Source: Thunnus maccoyii
Lineage: Eukaryota > Chordata > Actinopteri > Scombriformes > Scombridae
Direction: 5' to 3'
DNA: 64,000 bases
Assembly (NCBI RefSeq): GCF_910596095.1
Contig: NC_056550.1
Location: 27,333,001 to 27,397,000 of the forward strand
Made by a program: the position numbers and the translations under genes. The notes beneath the pieces are model-generated. The model was not told the DNA's origin. It searched no databases and was given only the letters and a program-made list of their open reading frames with translations. Positions 35,701 through 46,207 of this stretch are shown piece after piece. How positions within the stretch are numbered: the first letter of the stretch is position 1; each line of letters starts with the position of its first letter.

Positions 35701-36348
35701 CCTCACATTTGGGATTTTTGCTTAGAAAAAAAAACAAACATTAATATTCTGTTCATTGATTAATTGAGTGATTGTTGCAGCTCTAGTTTATAAACTGTGC
35801 ATAAATGCCAGTCAGAGGAACTTAAAGTAAAGTGTTACCAAGCAACACTCTGGGTTTTTCACCAGATATATGAGGCAAAATGACCTGATTTTCTTTTTCC
35901 AACGTTCTCGGTTCTGGTTCTGTTTTTTGTTGAATGGCTGAAGAGCTTTAAGTGTGAAAAGAGCTTTTAAAACTGATCTTAAATTCTCCTTCTTTCCTCC
36001 CTTCATCTCCCTGCTCGTTATCCAGAAGCGTCTCTGCGGCTGCACGGCGGCCCGGCCAGGAACTCCTACATGGAGCAGAGTTTCCACGGTCTCAACCCGG
36101 TGCTGCAGCTGCCGGTGAGCTTGGGCGCCGTGGAGGAGGCCGAGGCCAACGCCAGCCTGACTGGGGCGCCGCTGCGTCGCTGGCTGGACCGTCTGCTGGA
36201 GGGCCACTGGTCCGCCGCGGACGTGTGCTCGACGGGCCCCAGCGCCTGTCCGGTCATGCAGCGATGCCGCCTCACCGCCTGGAGCTCCGCCAGCCCCGAT
36301 CCCAAGTCTGAACTGACCCCGCCCAGAGAGAACGGACGGATCAGGTAG
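6455..36348 (+). CDS. xylt1: Peptide O-xylosyltransferase 1, exons 2-11 (5' end outside window)
   Basis: Golgi type II membrane enzyme that transfers xylose from UDP-xylose to serine of proteoglycan core proteins, the first step of heparan and chondroitin sulfate chains. Exons: 6455-7004, 11020-11198, 11530-11732, 16559-16639, 18323-18539, 20844-21020, 27772-28040, 30393-30588, 32011-32347, 36026-36348 (TAG 36346-36348). All junctions are GT-AG and phases agree, giving 843 residues. Counting from the first residue here, the GT14 domain starts near residue 203 ([16 protein letters not shown]), followed by [29 protein letters not shown] (Glu418; the equivalent human Glu is, from memory, implicated in catalysis) and [19 protein letters not shown]. 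The C-terminal xylosyltransferase domain starts near [14 protein letters not shown] and carries the DWD motif (628-630). Exon 2 has HRPKEK and ENSVPKDF, which I recall in XYLT1 but not XYLT2, hence the paralogue call. The signal-anchor exon lies upstream. One oddity is HVDQ at the end of exon 3, where human has HVDK. Confidence 0.93.
7582..8075. repeat. Two adjacent copies of element C
   Basis: The first runs from aattaatctgcaactgtttt to agtagttgcagctctatt (7582-7830). The second, degraded copy (7850-8075) keeps ttggtgattaattttctgtc and ctttgggttttggactgttg. Confidence 0.65.
9304..9593. mobile_element. TIR element D inserted in a (CA)n microsatellite
   Basis: The ends tagggatgtgc (9304) and gcacatctcta (to 9593) are inverted repeats. 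(CA)n flanks both sides (9271-9303 and 9594-9609), so the element landed inside a CA tract. The interior is rich in gaatacaaatac words. A second copy in the other orientation is at 47313-47691. Confidence 0.8.
10503..10940 (+). pseudogene. Decayed Tc1-like transposon (transposase remnant)
   Basis: ggctgcagcatcatgctacg, ggggatgttcctctgccgct, gaggcttgtgagggtagaag, gaaatgaatgcag, tgcaaagaagaacgaggg and gactcgaggctg follow, in order, the 3' half of fish Tc1-like transposase genes as I recall them, with indels and an internal deletion. No long frame remains. It ends about 80 bp before xylt1 exon 3. Confidence 0.7.
12972..13125. repeat. Element C, partial
   Basis: Begins gtagggctgcaactgacg and continues attatcgatttatttgtag; the right end is missing. 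Confidence 0.65.
13218..13485. mobile_element. TIR element G (268 bp) of a common teleost MITE type
   Basis: The ends aaccctcctgttgtcctcgg and gacaacaggagggtt are inverted repeats, perfect over 15 bp. Inner motifs gtcaaatttgacccg (itself palindromic) and actgacccgagaggac also mirror each other. There is no coding potential. Confidence 0.85.
13589..13865. repeat. Element C, nearly full length
   Basis: From gagctgaacgtattaatcg to gaaaacaatcgttagttaca, with the inner ttcgggttttggactgtcgg. Confidence 0.7.
14215..14287. repeat. (TG)36 microsatellite
   Basis: An essentially pure TG run of about 73 bp. Confidence 0.98.
16640..18322. other. xylt1 intron 5
   Basis: No exon or recognised repeat apart from (GAT)n at 16662-16695, starting 22 nt after the exon 5 donor. 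The rest is AT-rich. Confidence 0.85.
18541..19130 (+). repeat. Long imperfect (CA)n array starting at the exon 6 splice donor
   Basis: About 590 bp of CA dinucleotides broken by recurrent gcaggaacac, ctctcacac and acatacac variants, which gives a higher-order minisatellite texture. It starts within three bases of the GT donor of xylt1 exon 6 (GAG|gtgacacacac). Confidence 0.97.
20054..20102. repeat. (CTC)n trinucleotide repeat
   Basis: About 45 bp of tcc/ctc triplets running into ctctctctc, in xylt1 intron 6. Confidence 0.95.
20549..20676. mobile_element. Short TIR element I
   Basis: attaggaacactccgctcc at the left and caggtgttcctaataaag at the right are inverted, matching a very common fish hAT-like MITE that ends in TTAGG-ACACCTG words. 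Confidence 0.6.
21380..21790 (+). repeat. Dispersed repeat Q, copy 1
   Basis: Shares gagaattatcagagactctg, tgagtttcagctcattgtt, ctgctcagcaccaaacag, tagctgtagactagctggtg and ggacagaaacacgactccac with 49790-50115 on the opposite strand. Confidence 0.8.
22730..23093 (+). repeat. Dispersed repeat B, copy 2
   Basis: An uninterrupted copy from agtatgaagtccagaggttg to the terminal cctttaa. It gives the reference structure for the interrupted copy at 1797-2604. Confidence 0.8.
24590..25080. repeat. Probable dispersed teleost repeat
   Basis: The words gctaccgtagaaacatggcg, gtgcaacatggagggcttta and gaagacccgctccctctgta are ones I recall from a widespread fish MITE. The boundaries are uncertain. Confidence 0.45.
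25600..26525 (+). repeat. Long dispersed repeat with gtcctcg...gctcggtccct tail
   Basis: The right part (ccaaatttggtgagtttttg, gtggcgtaataataaagaaa, aacaatagggtcctcgcc, gggctcggtccctaa) matches a repeat known across fish genomes. The left part has the same conversational AT-rich style (aaaaccgttcgagttattac). No ORF. Confidence 0.6.
26551..26790 (-). mobile_element. tRNA-derived SINE
   Basis: On the minus strand a box A-like tggtagagcgg (complement within 26771-26786) and a box B ggttcgatccc (complement of 26736-26746) are spaced as in a tRNA promoter. A long non-tRNA body follows, ending near gttgttaagagctctgagtg. The head cannot be a functional tRNA, since no cloverleaf closes. Confidence 0.7.
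28245..28410 (+). repeat. Degenerate minisatellite
   Basis: About six imperfect units of roughly 25-30 bp built on cttctaggggttattgaagg, ctgcaggggttcttcatgag and ttccaggggttcttgatggg. Confidence 0.6.
29342..29526. repeat. Two (TG)n microsatellites
   Basis: (TG)n at 29342-29400 and 29490-29526, separated by about 90 bp of G-rich sequence. Confidence 0.95.
29808..30056 (-). repeat. Dispersed repeat B, copy 3
   Basis: Reads on the minus strand. It has ctcatgtttggatccaaacc, ttccttcatcatgaagagtt and cagtctctggagagtagttc, and its 5' part is missing. Confidence 0.8.
30593..30637 (+). repeat. (CA)n next to the exon 9 donor
   Basis: About 45 bp of CA starting five bases after the splice junction (CAG|gtcagacacac). 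Confidence 0.97.
30807..31466. mobile_element. GC-rich TIR element H (about 660 bp)
   Basis: The outer 54 bp at both ends are inverted repeats: the left has ccaccgggcgcgtgtgcacc followed by gcgttccggctccgacg; the right mirrors it as cgtcggagccggaacgc and gcgcgctcggtgggatcc. A partial direct copy of the end motif (gattccaccgggtgcgtcgc) lies at 30898-30917. No transposase frame. Confidence 0.75.
31715..31961. repeat. Element C just upstream of xylt1 exon 10
   Basis: From agagctgcaacgattagtcg to tcattctgagttgcaaccc, ending 50 bp before the exon 10 start at 32011. Confidence 0.75.
32408..32615 (+). repeat. Dispersed teleost repeat (gcccaatatcacaaatt family)
   Basis: aaagcccaatatcacaaatt, catcctctgtccttaaaccc, ggaaaaactccctgaaaaac and gaagagcaacagaggatccc are hallmark words of a very abundant fish repeat. 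(CA)n at 32748-32788 follows after single-copy sequence. Confidence 0.75.
34206..35130 (+). repeat. Degenerate TTAGGG-like array (about 0.9 kb)
   Basis: Continuous ggttag/gggtaag/ggggtt variants, G-rich on the coding strand of xylt1. Pure (TTAGGG) never exceeds a few units. The left flank (cagtgaggacattttgtctg then cactgggacaaacc) resembles a fish repeat that carries its own TTAGGG-like minisatellite. Confidence 0.93.
35143..35513 (-). repeat. Dispersed repeat B, copy 4
   Basis: A full-length minus-strand copy, from tcatcaaatctcatgtttgg to cacaacctctagactttata. Confidence 0.85.
35541..35787. repeat. Element C
   Basis: From gggattattttaattatcg to gattgttgcagctctagtt, with the inner gtctgggttttggggctgct. 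Confidence 0.65.
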
Positions 36349-38439
36349 CAGACGGACGGACTGAGGGAGGAGAGGAACACATGAAGGAAGGCGTGGGGCT
36401 CATGTCCTGTTTAGTGTCTGATATTTATTTATTTAAAAGTTTGTGAACGATGATGGCGAGGTGGGAGAGAAAGGAAACGATGGGACGAACTTTGGAGGCA
36501 GCGACGGGAAGAAGAGACTCAGATGTTGAGGGGAAGAAAAAAAAAATCCTCCTTCAGTCTTCATTCAGTCTGCTGCTCTCACTGTTACGTGGGACTACAA
36601 AGCTGTATGTCAGAAGAACTTTATACCTCTTGTTGTACGAGTGTTTCCCTGGATCAGGACGTGTGTGAGTGTGTGTGAGTGTGAGTTTTACATGTTCAGA
36701 TGCTGAAAACAAACGCGGTTGCTCATTTTTAGGCCTGTTATTTTGACAAAGCTTTGATCAGGGGTTAGTTGGGGTTCAGTTTCATGAGATAAATAGTTTT
36801 TTTATTCTGCTTGTATTTTATTTACAGAAAAACTTTTCAAAACAAGATCAGAGTTTAATCCACGGCTATGCGGTTTTCTCAGTCATAGTTCTCAAAACTC
36901 ACAGAAACATCCTGGAAAATAATTAGTTGCCTAGAAAACTTTTTTTTTTTTAAAAAAAGGTGCAACAAAATGACATCGAGGTTGCACAAATGTTCATCCT
37001 CTAATATGTATTTTGTCAGGTGTCCTCAGTGTTTTCTGGCTCGTCTACTTGTGAACCCTCCTCGTTGCTGGTTGTGACCATTTCAACCATAAAAACGACA
37101 TCTTTCTTCATTTAAATTGAATCATTTTCAGATGTCTGAAGAGATGTACGATTAATTTTCAGTTCACCAGATAAAAAGAAAAGATTTGATGAGAGGAAAG
37201 ACGTCCTGTTCCGTTCATCATCACATGACCTCCAGGTCAGGAACCATTTCCTTAGTGAAGTCACCTGACACAAATTGGCAAAAACTTTTAAAATTTATAA
37301 TTGATGTTTTGTGTAGCTCACAATCTGTTTTCAATGTTATTATGTATAATTGTTCACCAGAAAAAAATCCCAAACAAGTATTTGTTGAAGAGCAGAAACT
37401 ATTATCTTATTTCCTTAAGACAACATTCTGTGTAACGACCTTTGTTTTGGTTTTTTTTTGCTCTGACGCCTCATCGGCTGAGAGTCAATTATCCAGAAAT
37501 AATTCAAGGTTTGATATTTTGAGATAATATCCAGAAAGGTTGAGTCAAGAGTAACTGGTATATTTGAGATAATGCTGTAATTAAATCTCGGGGTTAACAA
37601 GCCTCGTTAGTTTCTTTGAGATAAGATTCCTCAGCTGTGATTCAGAGATAACGGGTCTAAAAAAAAAAAAAAAAAAAAAAAGCTATTAGCAACCACAGAC
37701 CTTCTCATGCGGAGCCGCGCTGGTGTCGGGGAGGAAAAAATTCACATAAATCATTCCTGTAAAATGACTAATTTCTGAGCTCAATATACTTATTTAATTC
37801 CTTCTAATTTGGTTATTTGTTTGTTTGAATTAGAAAGTTAACTTTACCCTCAACAGAAGCTTTAGCGGCATGAACTTGTAAAAAAAAAAAGGAATTAAAA
37901 AAACTTGTAGATTTGACTTTTTGAAAAGGTTTATAAGCTGTAATTAACTTTATTAATGTTTCTATTTCCAAACCATTTACTTACAACATGTTTACAACTA
38001 TTAACACTGACTATTAACAAGCTGCTTCATCAATAACTAATATTTCTATTAAGTCAACATGTCTGCAGTCATTAATTAAAAGGGTTATTGGTTTCTTAAC
38101 TGGTAACCCAGAAGATGTTCTTATCAATGAGTTTATAACTGATCTATAAAACTGGACTCATCTATTTATTAACAATTAATATATCCATTAATTACAGTTT
38201 ATAATCTTTGTTTTATTAGAACGTGGTCCCAAAATATGAATACATGAAGGTAAAAATACAAGTCCTGCATTCAAAATTTTACTCAAATTACCTTTTAAAG
38301 TACTTAAAGTACTTCTTTTACAGAATGGATCCTTTATGTATCAGTACATGTATTATATTATTGGATTATTATTATTATTATTATTATTGATGGAAGCAGC
38401 AAGTTAATGAAGCTCGTTGAGGCGGAGCTGACTTTAGTT

Positions 38440-38634
38440 TAATCTACATCTATTCTGATAATCGATTAATCGTTTTAGTCATAAAGACCAACATTTGCAT
38501 CATTAATTGAATATTTTGGACAAAACAAAACATTTGAAGACGTCACCTTCAACTGTCGGAACATTTCACTTATCTGACATTTTTATGAACTAAACGATGA
38601 ATCGATAATGAGAATAATTGTGAGCTGCAGCCCT
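38440..38634. repeat. Element C, partial
   Basis: ataatcgattaatcgtttta to ataattgtgagctgcagccc. Confidence 0.65.
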
Positions 38635-40464
38635 GAAAGAGCAGCATGTTTTACCAGCTGCTCCTCTTGTTTTGTATGTAAAATGTGAATCTGCAAAGCT
38701 GTCAGATAAATGTAGTGAAGTGCAATATTTTCTTCTGAATATAATATTTACAGTACTTGAGTAAATGCTCTCGGTTACTTTCCACCACTCGAACTAATTA
38801 ATTAATTAAGAAACGTTTCCTCCTCAACACCCCAACGGCTCTGTTCCCGTGTGTGTGTGTTTCTTTCTCGTTTTCTTTCTGTGCCATGTCTGAATCCTTC
38901 AGACCGCCTGAGACTTGAAGTGTGAGACGACGTCCGTTATGCTGGAACTCAGAAGACATTCACTTCCTTTTTTCCTTTTTAATTCATTATTCTTTTATCT
39001 TTTTTTTTTTTAATTTTAAATCTGCTCTTTGCTGTAGGAACTGATGTGACTGCATCAGACTGTACAACTGCTGCGTGAGTTATTTATTCAGAAGTTTATT
39101 TAAAACAAATTAGTTTTTTTTTTTTTTTAGTCAGTGACTAATATTTTAAAAATGCTGATATTTGGTGCAGTGGGTTAGATTTGTGTTTTTGGATAAAAAA
39201 ACGTCTGCCTTTGTTACTAAAGGCCTTCAGATGGTAAATGTTTGTATCGGTGGGTTTTTGGGTTAAAACGGCCTCCTCTCCTCTCTGCTCTTTGACTTTT
39301 CTACTTTTATTTCAGCTGCAGGTTTATTACGACTAAACATCGACAGCACAGGAAGGTTTATTTAAGTTTTTCTTTCCCTGTTTGGTTTGTTTTTCTTTTT
39401 TCCAGTCAGACATTTCTGAGGCTAATACAGTTATTATTTATTATCCATTAGTTATATTCTAGATGTCTAAAATATAATAGCAAAATACCCATCAGCATAT
39501 TTATATAATACTATATATGTCTGAGTCTACTCAAAACCTCAATTGATGTTTAATTTATGATGATATGAAGCAGAGAAAAACAGAAAATATTCATATTTTT
39601 TAAGCTTTCAACAGCAAATTTATGGTTTATTACTTAAATTGATTGTAAAAAAAAAATAATAATAATCTGTGAATCTACTAATTGGTGAGTCATTCAAGCT
39701 TTAAATTTGAGACATTACTGCAACATAACATTCATTAAGTATTTCTGTAATGAAAAACATTTGTGTGTTTATTGCTGCATTAATTTATATGGAAGTTACG
39801 GAGAGCCAAATGTTTCACATTTCAATATGAAGGCATCATAGGGGAAAAAAACTTAATACAGACAATATAAATGCAACATAAATATATTCAATTTCACAAT
39901 TTAATGGTTATATTTCATTTTGTCTGAACTTAATGATTTTATTCATAATGTCCTGTTTATTTGAGTCTCTATAGAGAATAACCAGAACTAGCTGATGGGT
40001 AAGAAATTACTTTGATTAAACTTTTCTTAATTTTTATATTTAAATATCATCATAATACATATATGTGTTAAGTTGATAATGTTTATGAAGTTCTGTTTTC
40101 ATATTAATCACTCAGTTTGGATGTAATAGTAGTGGAGGAGAGGCCACCCAAAAACATTTAGATGCACCTTTTAGATTTCCATGCTGCTCAGTGACGGAAA
40201 CATTAAACATTGTGCCAAAACAGCAAATATTCACTGAACCTGGGCTGCACCAGCGAGGATGAAGGTATTAAAGTTGCCCTGTGTAGATGTTAATGTGAGA
40301 GCAACAAACAGTTTGCAATAATGCAAACAGAGAAAAAAACAAGTAAACAAAAACAGCTACAAGTATTTGCTGCATTACTTTAAAATTGTTTAAAATTGAA
40401 TTTAGGTTCAGATGTGTTTGGGAACAGATTGGGTTCTGAAATTTAAATGTCTTACAAAAAAAAA

Positions 40465-40878
40465 AAAGGTGCAATATACGACATTCAGCCCCTCTAGATG
40501 TCGCACTATAGCACCATCATCTCAGACCAAAACAAATGAGCTCGTCGTTTACTCAATAAAGTTTGGAAAAAAAGAAACAGACAGCTCAAACTAGGCAGAG
40601 CCGATCAACTACGGATCAATATTCTGTTACTGCGTTGCCTGTTTCTCCCCTCAAATGCTTTCAGAAACATATTTTAGTGAACCGATCAGCTGTAATATGA
40701 GAAAGTTTGTTACGCGGCGGCCATGTTGGAAACGGACACGGGGGAGGCCAGGGAGGGACAACACACACACAGTGAGTGCGACTTCATTCTCTGCTCAGGA
40801 CGCCGTTAATCCTCTATGTCTTTACACGGCTGATAGTTGACGTCTAGTGGGGCTGAATGTTGTATGTTGCACCTTTAA
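40465..40878. mobile_element. TIR element E (about 410 bp)
   Basis: Ends aaaggtgcaatatacgacat... and ...gttgtatgttgcaccttta are inverted over about 38 bp, including cattcagcccctctagatg against its mirror cgtctagtggggctgaatg. The right end reads cacctttaa, suggesting a TTAA-type border. Confidence 0.8.
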
Positions 40879-42441
40879 CTTAACATAATTACTATGAATA
40901 TCATTTTACAGTAATTACATGCTACACATTTATCTCAACCAAAACTGAATATGTCAAACATAATCACAGATTAAATTTATTAATTGTAATTTAAAATGTA
41001 AATGCAGCAACATAATCTCCTAATCCTTAGTGGTGCAATCCATTGTTCATTACTATAAAAAAAAATATTATTGAATTATTTAGAAATAAACATTTCCTGT
41101 GTGTTTGTGTTGTTGCCGTATGACAATATTATTGGGACCAAAACTGGAGGCCAGTGAGGTTTTCTGACCATGAGGGTGAATAAACTGTTATTCTGTGACA
41201 GTCAGCACTTAATGTAAAAGACACGAACGGTACGTCATATTTATTCTAAAATGATTGTGACTATTATATATATATAATTTATTGTTATTTGAAATGATGG
41301 ACGCACGTTGCAGATGTTACCAGATGTTTGGGTCGAAGGGTGAATACAGTCTGTAACGCACAGGACCAAAAACACGCTTAAAGATTAGTGACTTACTGCC
41401 ACTAAATTAATGGATTAAAGTGAACGCATGAGGTGAGGTCAGATTATGTTTGATTTCAACATTAGAATGAAAGCATCAGAAACCAAAAAAGATCCTCACT
41501 AATGGATTCTCTAAAGGGATTATTTAAGATACAGAATACTTTCGTGACAGGTGTTTGTCCCCCTTTACAGTAGCATCAGAACAAAATGACTGTTATGTGT
41601 TTATTATTAACTTTACGGCCAAATAAAGTCTATATTTATTCAAGTATTCAACTGTAAAACACGAGAAGCTGTTATTTTGATGAGCTGTGAGGGTTTATTG
41701 GTCGATAAGAGGATGCAGTTTTCTTGTTTTTGTGTCGCGTTATAAAAACTTTTTTTTTTTGTTTCTGGTGCTTTCGTTTTAATGCTGAAATACAACGGTT
41801 AAAATTTCCCTGACCAGGTGAAATAAAACTATTATTTAAATTTTAAAACACTAAAAACATGTTTTAGTTTCAAATGAAGCCAACAGTAATTTGATTTAAA
41901 GTTTGAATCCTTAAATTTCACCAAATTTTTCAAAATTTTTTGACAGTCGTCATGACATTTAAACATCTGATCTATTTTTAGCAGTTATGGCAGTCTATGG
42001 CTTCCATATTTACATGATAAAACAATAAATTCAGCTTTTATTTATTTATTTTCTGTTCCTCCTCGAGGTTAATGCCATAGATTTGAAAAGTCAGAGCCGT
42101 CTTATGTCCGATATGTATTTTTCATATGACGAGTGAGTCGATGTAAATCAGTATTTTGTTAAATTCATAATAGATGTATAGTTTTTAAGTTAAAGGTGTA
42201 GAAGCTCTCTGGACGCGTGCTGTGATGGTTTTTAAGAGGATTTTTTTTAAAAAAAGATTGTTTGAAAGTGTTTTAGATGTTGATAAAGATTCTGGAGGAT
42301 AATCTCAGCTGACAGGTTTGATCTTTCCAGACTTCTTGTTTTTGCCTCACTTTATTTGCTGTTTTATTCCTTTTCTATCAACCTGTTTTTGTTTTATCCC
42401 AGTGCCATTTCTTTGTCTTATCGACTGTTTTCTGTTATTTG

Positions 42442-42444
<3 letters not shown>

Positions 42445-42488
<44 letters not shown>
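42445..42488. repeat. (CT)n microsatellite
   Basis: About 44 bp of CT dinucleotides. Confidence 0.97.
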
Positions 42489-42490
<2 letters not shown>

Positions 42491-42747
42491 GGGTAGTGCT
42501 GTGCCTTAGTTGTACTCCTGTTTTAGGAAACCCTCTCTGAAAGCATCAAAAACTGTCTCAAATGTCCAAAAACAAAAAAAAAAAAAAAAAGAAAGAAAAA
42601 TGTTGTGAATGCCTTATAAATGACCTTAGTGGTTTTGAAGTACATTTCTGAAAATAAAAAAGAATCTCCCTTTATGTTGTGGATTAATATACATGTGGAT
42701 GTATCAGTGTTTCACAAACTGAGGTCTGGGGAACTTTAACAGTCCTT

Positions 42748-43375
42748 AAAAAGGGGACATATTCTGCTTTTTGTGGTTTTCTGTCCTTTATATCCTGTTA
42801 TGATGTCGGATGTTAAACATGATCAAAGGTCCAAAACGTATTTTAAAAAAAATGTTGCCTTTAAGTCAAAAGTCAGGGCTTCAACCTGCTCTGTTTGCAA
42901 AGTTACCTCTACTTCCTCCTCACACCGACGTCAGATTGTTCACACATGCCCACAAACAGTCGTCCGTTCTGTAGCCTTGGTTGCTAAGGTGGTTGCTAAG
43001 GTGTTTCCATGTGGTTTTTCCACTTTGTCCACTCTCATATTTCGGACCAAATTTCAGCTCCAACATGTACGGATGTATTTGAGAAGTTGACATTTGGAGT
43101 AAAGAAGGAGAACAAGAAGTGAAATGCTGCTACTACGGAGCCGGAGGAAGCTTCCTGAAGCTGACCAATCAGAGCAGAGTGGGCTCATCAGGAGGCGGGG
43201 CCTTAAAGAGACAGGAGCTAAAACGGCCTGTTTCAGACAGAGGCTGAACTGAGGGGCTGCATAAAGGACCAGTAGAAGATAAATAAGGAGGTTTTAACTG
43301 GAAATCATGCAAAGATATTCCAGTAGAGCCCCAGAATATAAATATAGAGCTGGAAATGTACAGAACAAGCAAGCA
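42748..43375. repeat. Dispersed TIR repeat J
   Basis: The left end aaaaaggggacatattctgc, and inner caggaggcggggccttaaag, agacaggagctaaaacggcc and ccagtagagccccagaatat, follow a common fish MITE that starts ggacctattatgctttt. The right boundary is fuzzy. Confidence 0.6.
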
Positions 43376-44084
43376 CGCTCCCATTCTTTAGACATTAAAG
43401 CAGCTTTAATCAATATTTTTATAATATATGAGCTGACAGTGTTTAATGTGTTGGACATGGCTCGTAGTTATAACCTACAGAGAATTAATACAATAAATAT
43501 AAGTAAACACCTCTAAAATATAGTTAAATTTAATTTAATTTAAAAAACACCCAGTAATTTCCTGAATCAGCTGGACACTGTAACTTTTAACAAACAAACA
43601 GGAGGAAAAGCAATTTTGGGGACTATTTTCAGTGGCAGATTAATCCTAATTTGGTGTTAGTATTTGTGAAATGGTGTGACTCACTGATGTGTTTTTGGAC
43701 ATCAATGAGACCTCATCAGACTTGTCCTTTAATAGCTTTAATACACTTCAGAGTTTTCTTGGAGCAGCATCTAGTGGCTGTTAGAGGAACTGCAGCTTAT
43801 TTAAAGTGCTGTTCTGGATTTTATCTATAAATTCAGGCCTTTAGTATAAATGATTTTTTTTTTTTACTTAAAAATGTTCCTGAGTGAACAGTCACACAAG
43901 CTTCATATGTGCAGTGAAGAGCAGCCACAGCCAGAGGTGATGGATCAATCATCAATACAGCTGATCGAAGGCAGGCAGCAGGACGGACAGAGTTAATTAT
44001 CACGCAGCATGTGACACGGACCATAACTCAGATACAGAAGCTTTTGGTGTAATATTTTAATCACAAGTGTCAGAATTGTGTCTG

Positions 44085-44300
44085 TTTTTTTTATCTATTA
44101 TTGTAGCTTTGGTGGCGCTAGGCTAACAGTTTCCACCTGTTCCCAGTCTTTATGCTAAGCTACGCTACACACATCCTGGATTTACTGCGTCTCTGCACTG
44201 TGCAGGAGGTAAAACTGATATTTATTTTTAGCTGATTCTGGAAGTTTTACATAAGAATTTTTTTAAAAAGTCAGATCTCTCCTTTAATTCAGTCAAGTAT
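44085..44300. repeat. Dispersed repeat with gctaggctaacagtttcc motif
   Basis: Similar words (aagctaacagtttcccccc) recur at 63930-64000. I recall the family from many fish genomes. Confidence 0.5.
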
Positions 44301-45593
44301 TTAAATTATAAGTATTTAAACTGCATTTTTTGACCATCGCGAGTCACTAAAATTATTGAAATGCAGGACAGCAACTAGAATAATGAACAGTGATCTCAGT
44401 AGAATCAGGTTAAAAGGTTTCCAGTAGATATTCAGTGTAGTGCAGGTGGGTTTTATTTATATTGACATCAGAAGTGCATTTAAATGTTGATCAGACACCA
44501 AATTAATTTATGACTCTTTGATTATGTTTTCTGTCATTTTTTAGTAACATTTAGACTCAATATCTCTGCACGCTGCAAGGAATAAAGCTCTGGTGGGGAA
44601 ATACATAAATAAATTGTTTATTTTTCTATTTTCATCAGCCTAAAATCAGTCCAAACTTGAAAATATGAGGTTTACAAATACTGGAGTCATCATATTTTAA
44701 ATAAAAGAAGAAAACCTCCAGAACAGACACCAGACAGGACCTCCCTGATTTTACATTTATTCTCTTGCATTATGTTTAAATATACGCTCATAATGAGAAA
44801 GTCGAATCCTGTTTACAGCAAAGATCTTAAACAAATGTCCCCGAACATAGAAACCTTCCATGTGTTTCTATCTGTGTTTACAGAGGACAGAAAAAAAAGG
44901 TTCTTTCCAGCTCTTAAACAGTGTTTTAACTGATGGCTGACGGCATTTTTCAAATTATTTCTTCAAAAACACTAAATGTAATTTATTTGTTTATTTATCT
45001 TTTTTGTTTTAATTATGCTCACTTTTTCCTCTATTAGCTTGCGACTGTATGAATCTGACTTGAAATATAAATATATAAAGGATATTTATTTATAACAATG
45101 AAGGCAGAGTCAGAGCTCTGCTGCCCCCTTCTGTTCATTATTACAGTTACATCGGTCTAATGATCGATCACTTGTAATGTGCATATTGTTGCTGCACATT
45201 GTGATAATTAATTAATGTTAAGATATTAAATGTTTTAATTGGGGGTCGCCTACGTCATATTAAATTCTATGTTTTGCCTCATTTAGTTCTTTGGTTAAGT
45301 CAGGGATGTTAATTTCCTCTGAGGGGATCAGAGGAAATTTTGCTTTTTTAAAAGAAAGTGAAGCAAATCTCAGTTTACAGTGAAAATTATATCTTATATC
45401 TATGTTAAATCAGGTTTTCTTACAAAATTACAAACAAACTGTAGACTTTTAATCTTTTTTTTTTTTGATCTGTAACTTTACAATTCACATATAACGGCAC
45501 TTTTGCTGCTCTTAATTTCCAACACAGATTAAATTCATAATTTTATGAGGCTATTAAGATGTTTAATGTTACATATTCACCCAAAGTATAATA

Positions 45594-46207
45594 TTAAAGG
45601 ACGTGTTTGTGTCTTAAAACAACAGTCAGTGAAACATGTTCTTCTTGCTGTAATCATTCCTCCTGTTCATACTGACCATTAGAAGATCCCTTCATAATGA
45701 GCTTACAATGGAAGTGATGGAGGACAAAATCCACAGTCCTCCTTCTGTGCAAAAAATGTATTTCAAAGTTTATCTGAAGCTAATATGAAGCTTCAGCGTC
45801 CAAATGAGTCAAATCAAGTAGATATCTTTCAACGTTACAGTCTTTTTAGTGCCAAAGTCCCTCTTTTTGTTACTATACTTCCACCTGCAGCTCAACAGGG
45901 AAACACTGTCCGAGGAAACACAAAGAGGGAATTTGATGCTAAAAAGACTGTAAATGTGTCAGATATCCACTTGATATGACTAACTCAGACTGATGAAGCT
46001 GAATATAAGCTTCACAGAGACTTTTAAATGACAAAACTGTGGGTTGTTGTCCTCCATCACTTACACTGAAAGCACATTTGAAGGATCTTTTAATATCCAG
46101 TATGAACAGGAGGAATGATTACAGTGAGGAAAACCTCTTTCACTGTTACTATGGACACCTGACTGCTGGTTTAAGACACACTGGAACAATGTGAACTTGT
46201 CCTTTAA
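45594..46207 (+). mobile_element. Fold-back element A, complete copy with TTAA ends
   Basis: The 614-bp segment runs from ttaaaggac to gtcctttaa. The two halves are imperfect inverted copies of each other around a centre near 45900: for example catacttccacctgcagctc and tcaagtagatatc at the left are mirrored at the right by gatatccacttga. The arms carry caggaggaatgattacag. The one open frame (45785-45979, 64 codons) recurs almost unchanged in another copy but looks incidental. Confidence 0.85.

Larger units (their letters stand above)
32348..36025. other. xylt1 intron 10
   Basis: 3.7 kb. Repeats: the gcccaatatc family (32408-32615), (CA)n, element C fragments (33091-33185 and 35541-35787), two copies of a 'gggacaaa' repeat flanking TTAGGG-like sequence (33775-33960 and 34075-34205), the TTAGGG-like array (34206-35130) and repeat B copy 4 (35143-35513). 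Confidence 0.85.
36349..42660 (+). other. Probable long xylt1 3' UTR and downstream sequence
   Basis: AT-rich, no coding gene. Mammalian XYLT1 has a 3' UTR of several kilobases, so much of this may be transcribed (inference). Candidate AATAAA signals include 42652-42657 (ctgaaaataaaaaag) and earlier ones near 40553 and 41624. It contains element C (38440-38634), element E (40465-40878), an A-run near 37660-37681 and (CT)n at 42445-42488. Confidence 0.5.

Noticed and set aside
6455..36348. Assignment of the first gene as xylt2
   Set aside because: Some C-terminal residues ([15 protein letters not shown]) resemble XYLT2, but the exon 2 segment HRPKEK...ENSVPKDF and the [14 protein letters not shown] / ASPP region follow XYLT1.
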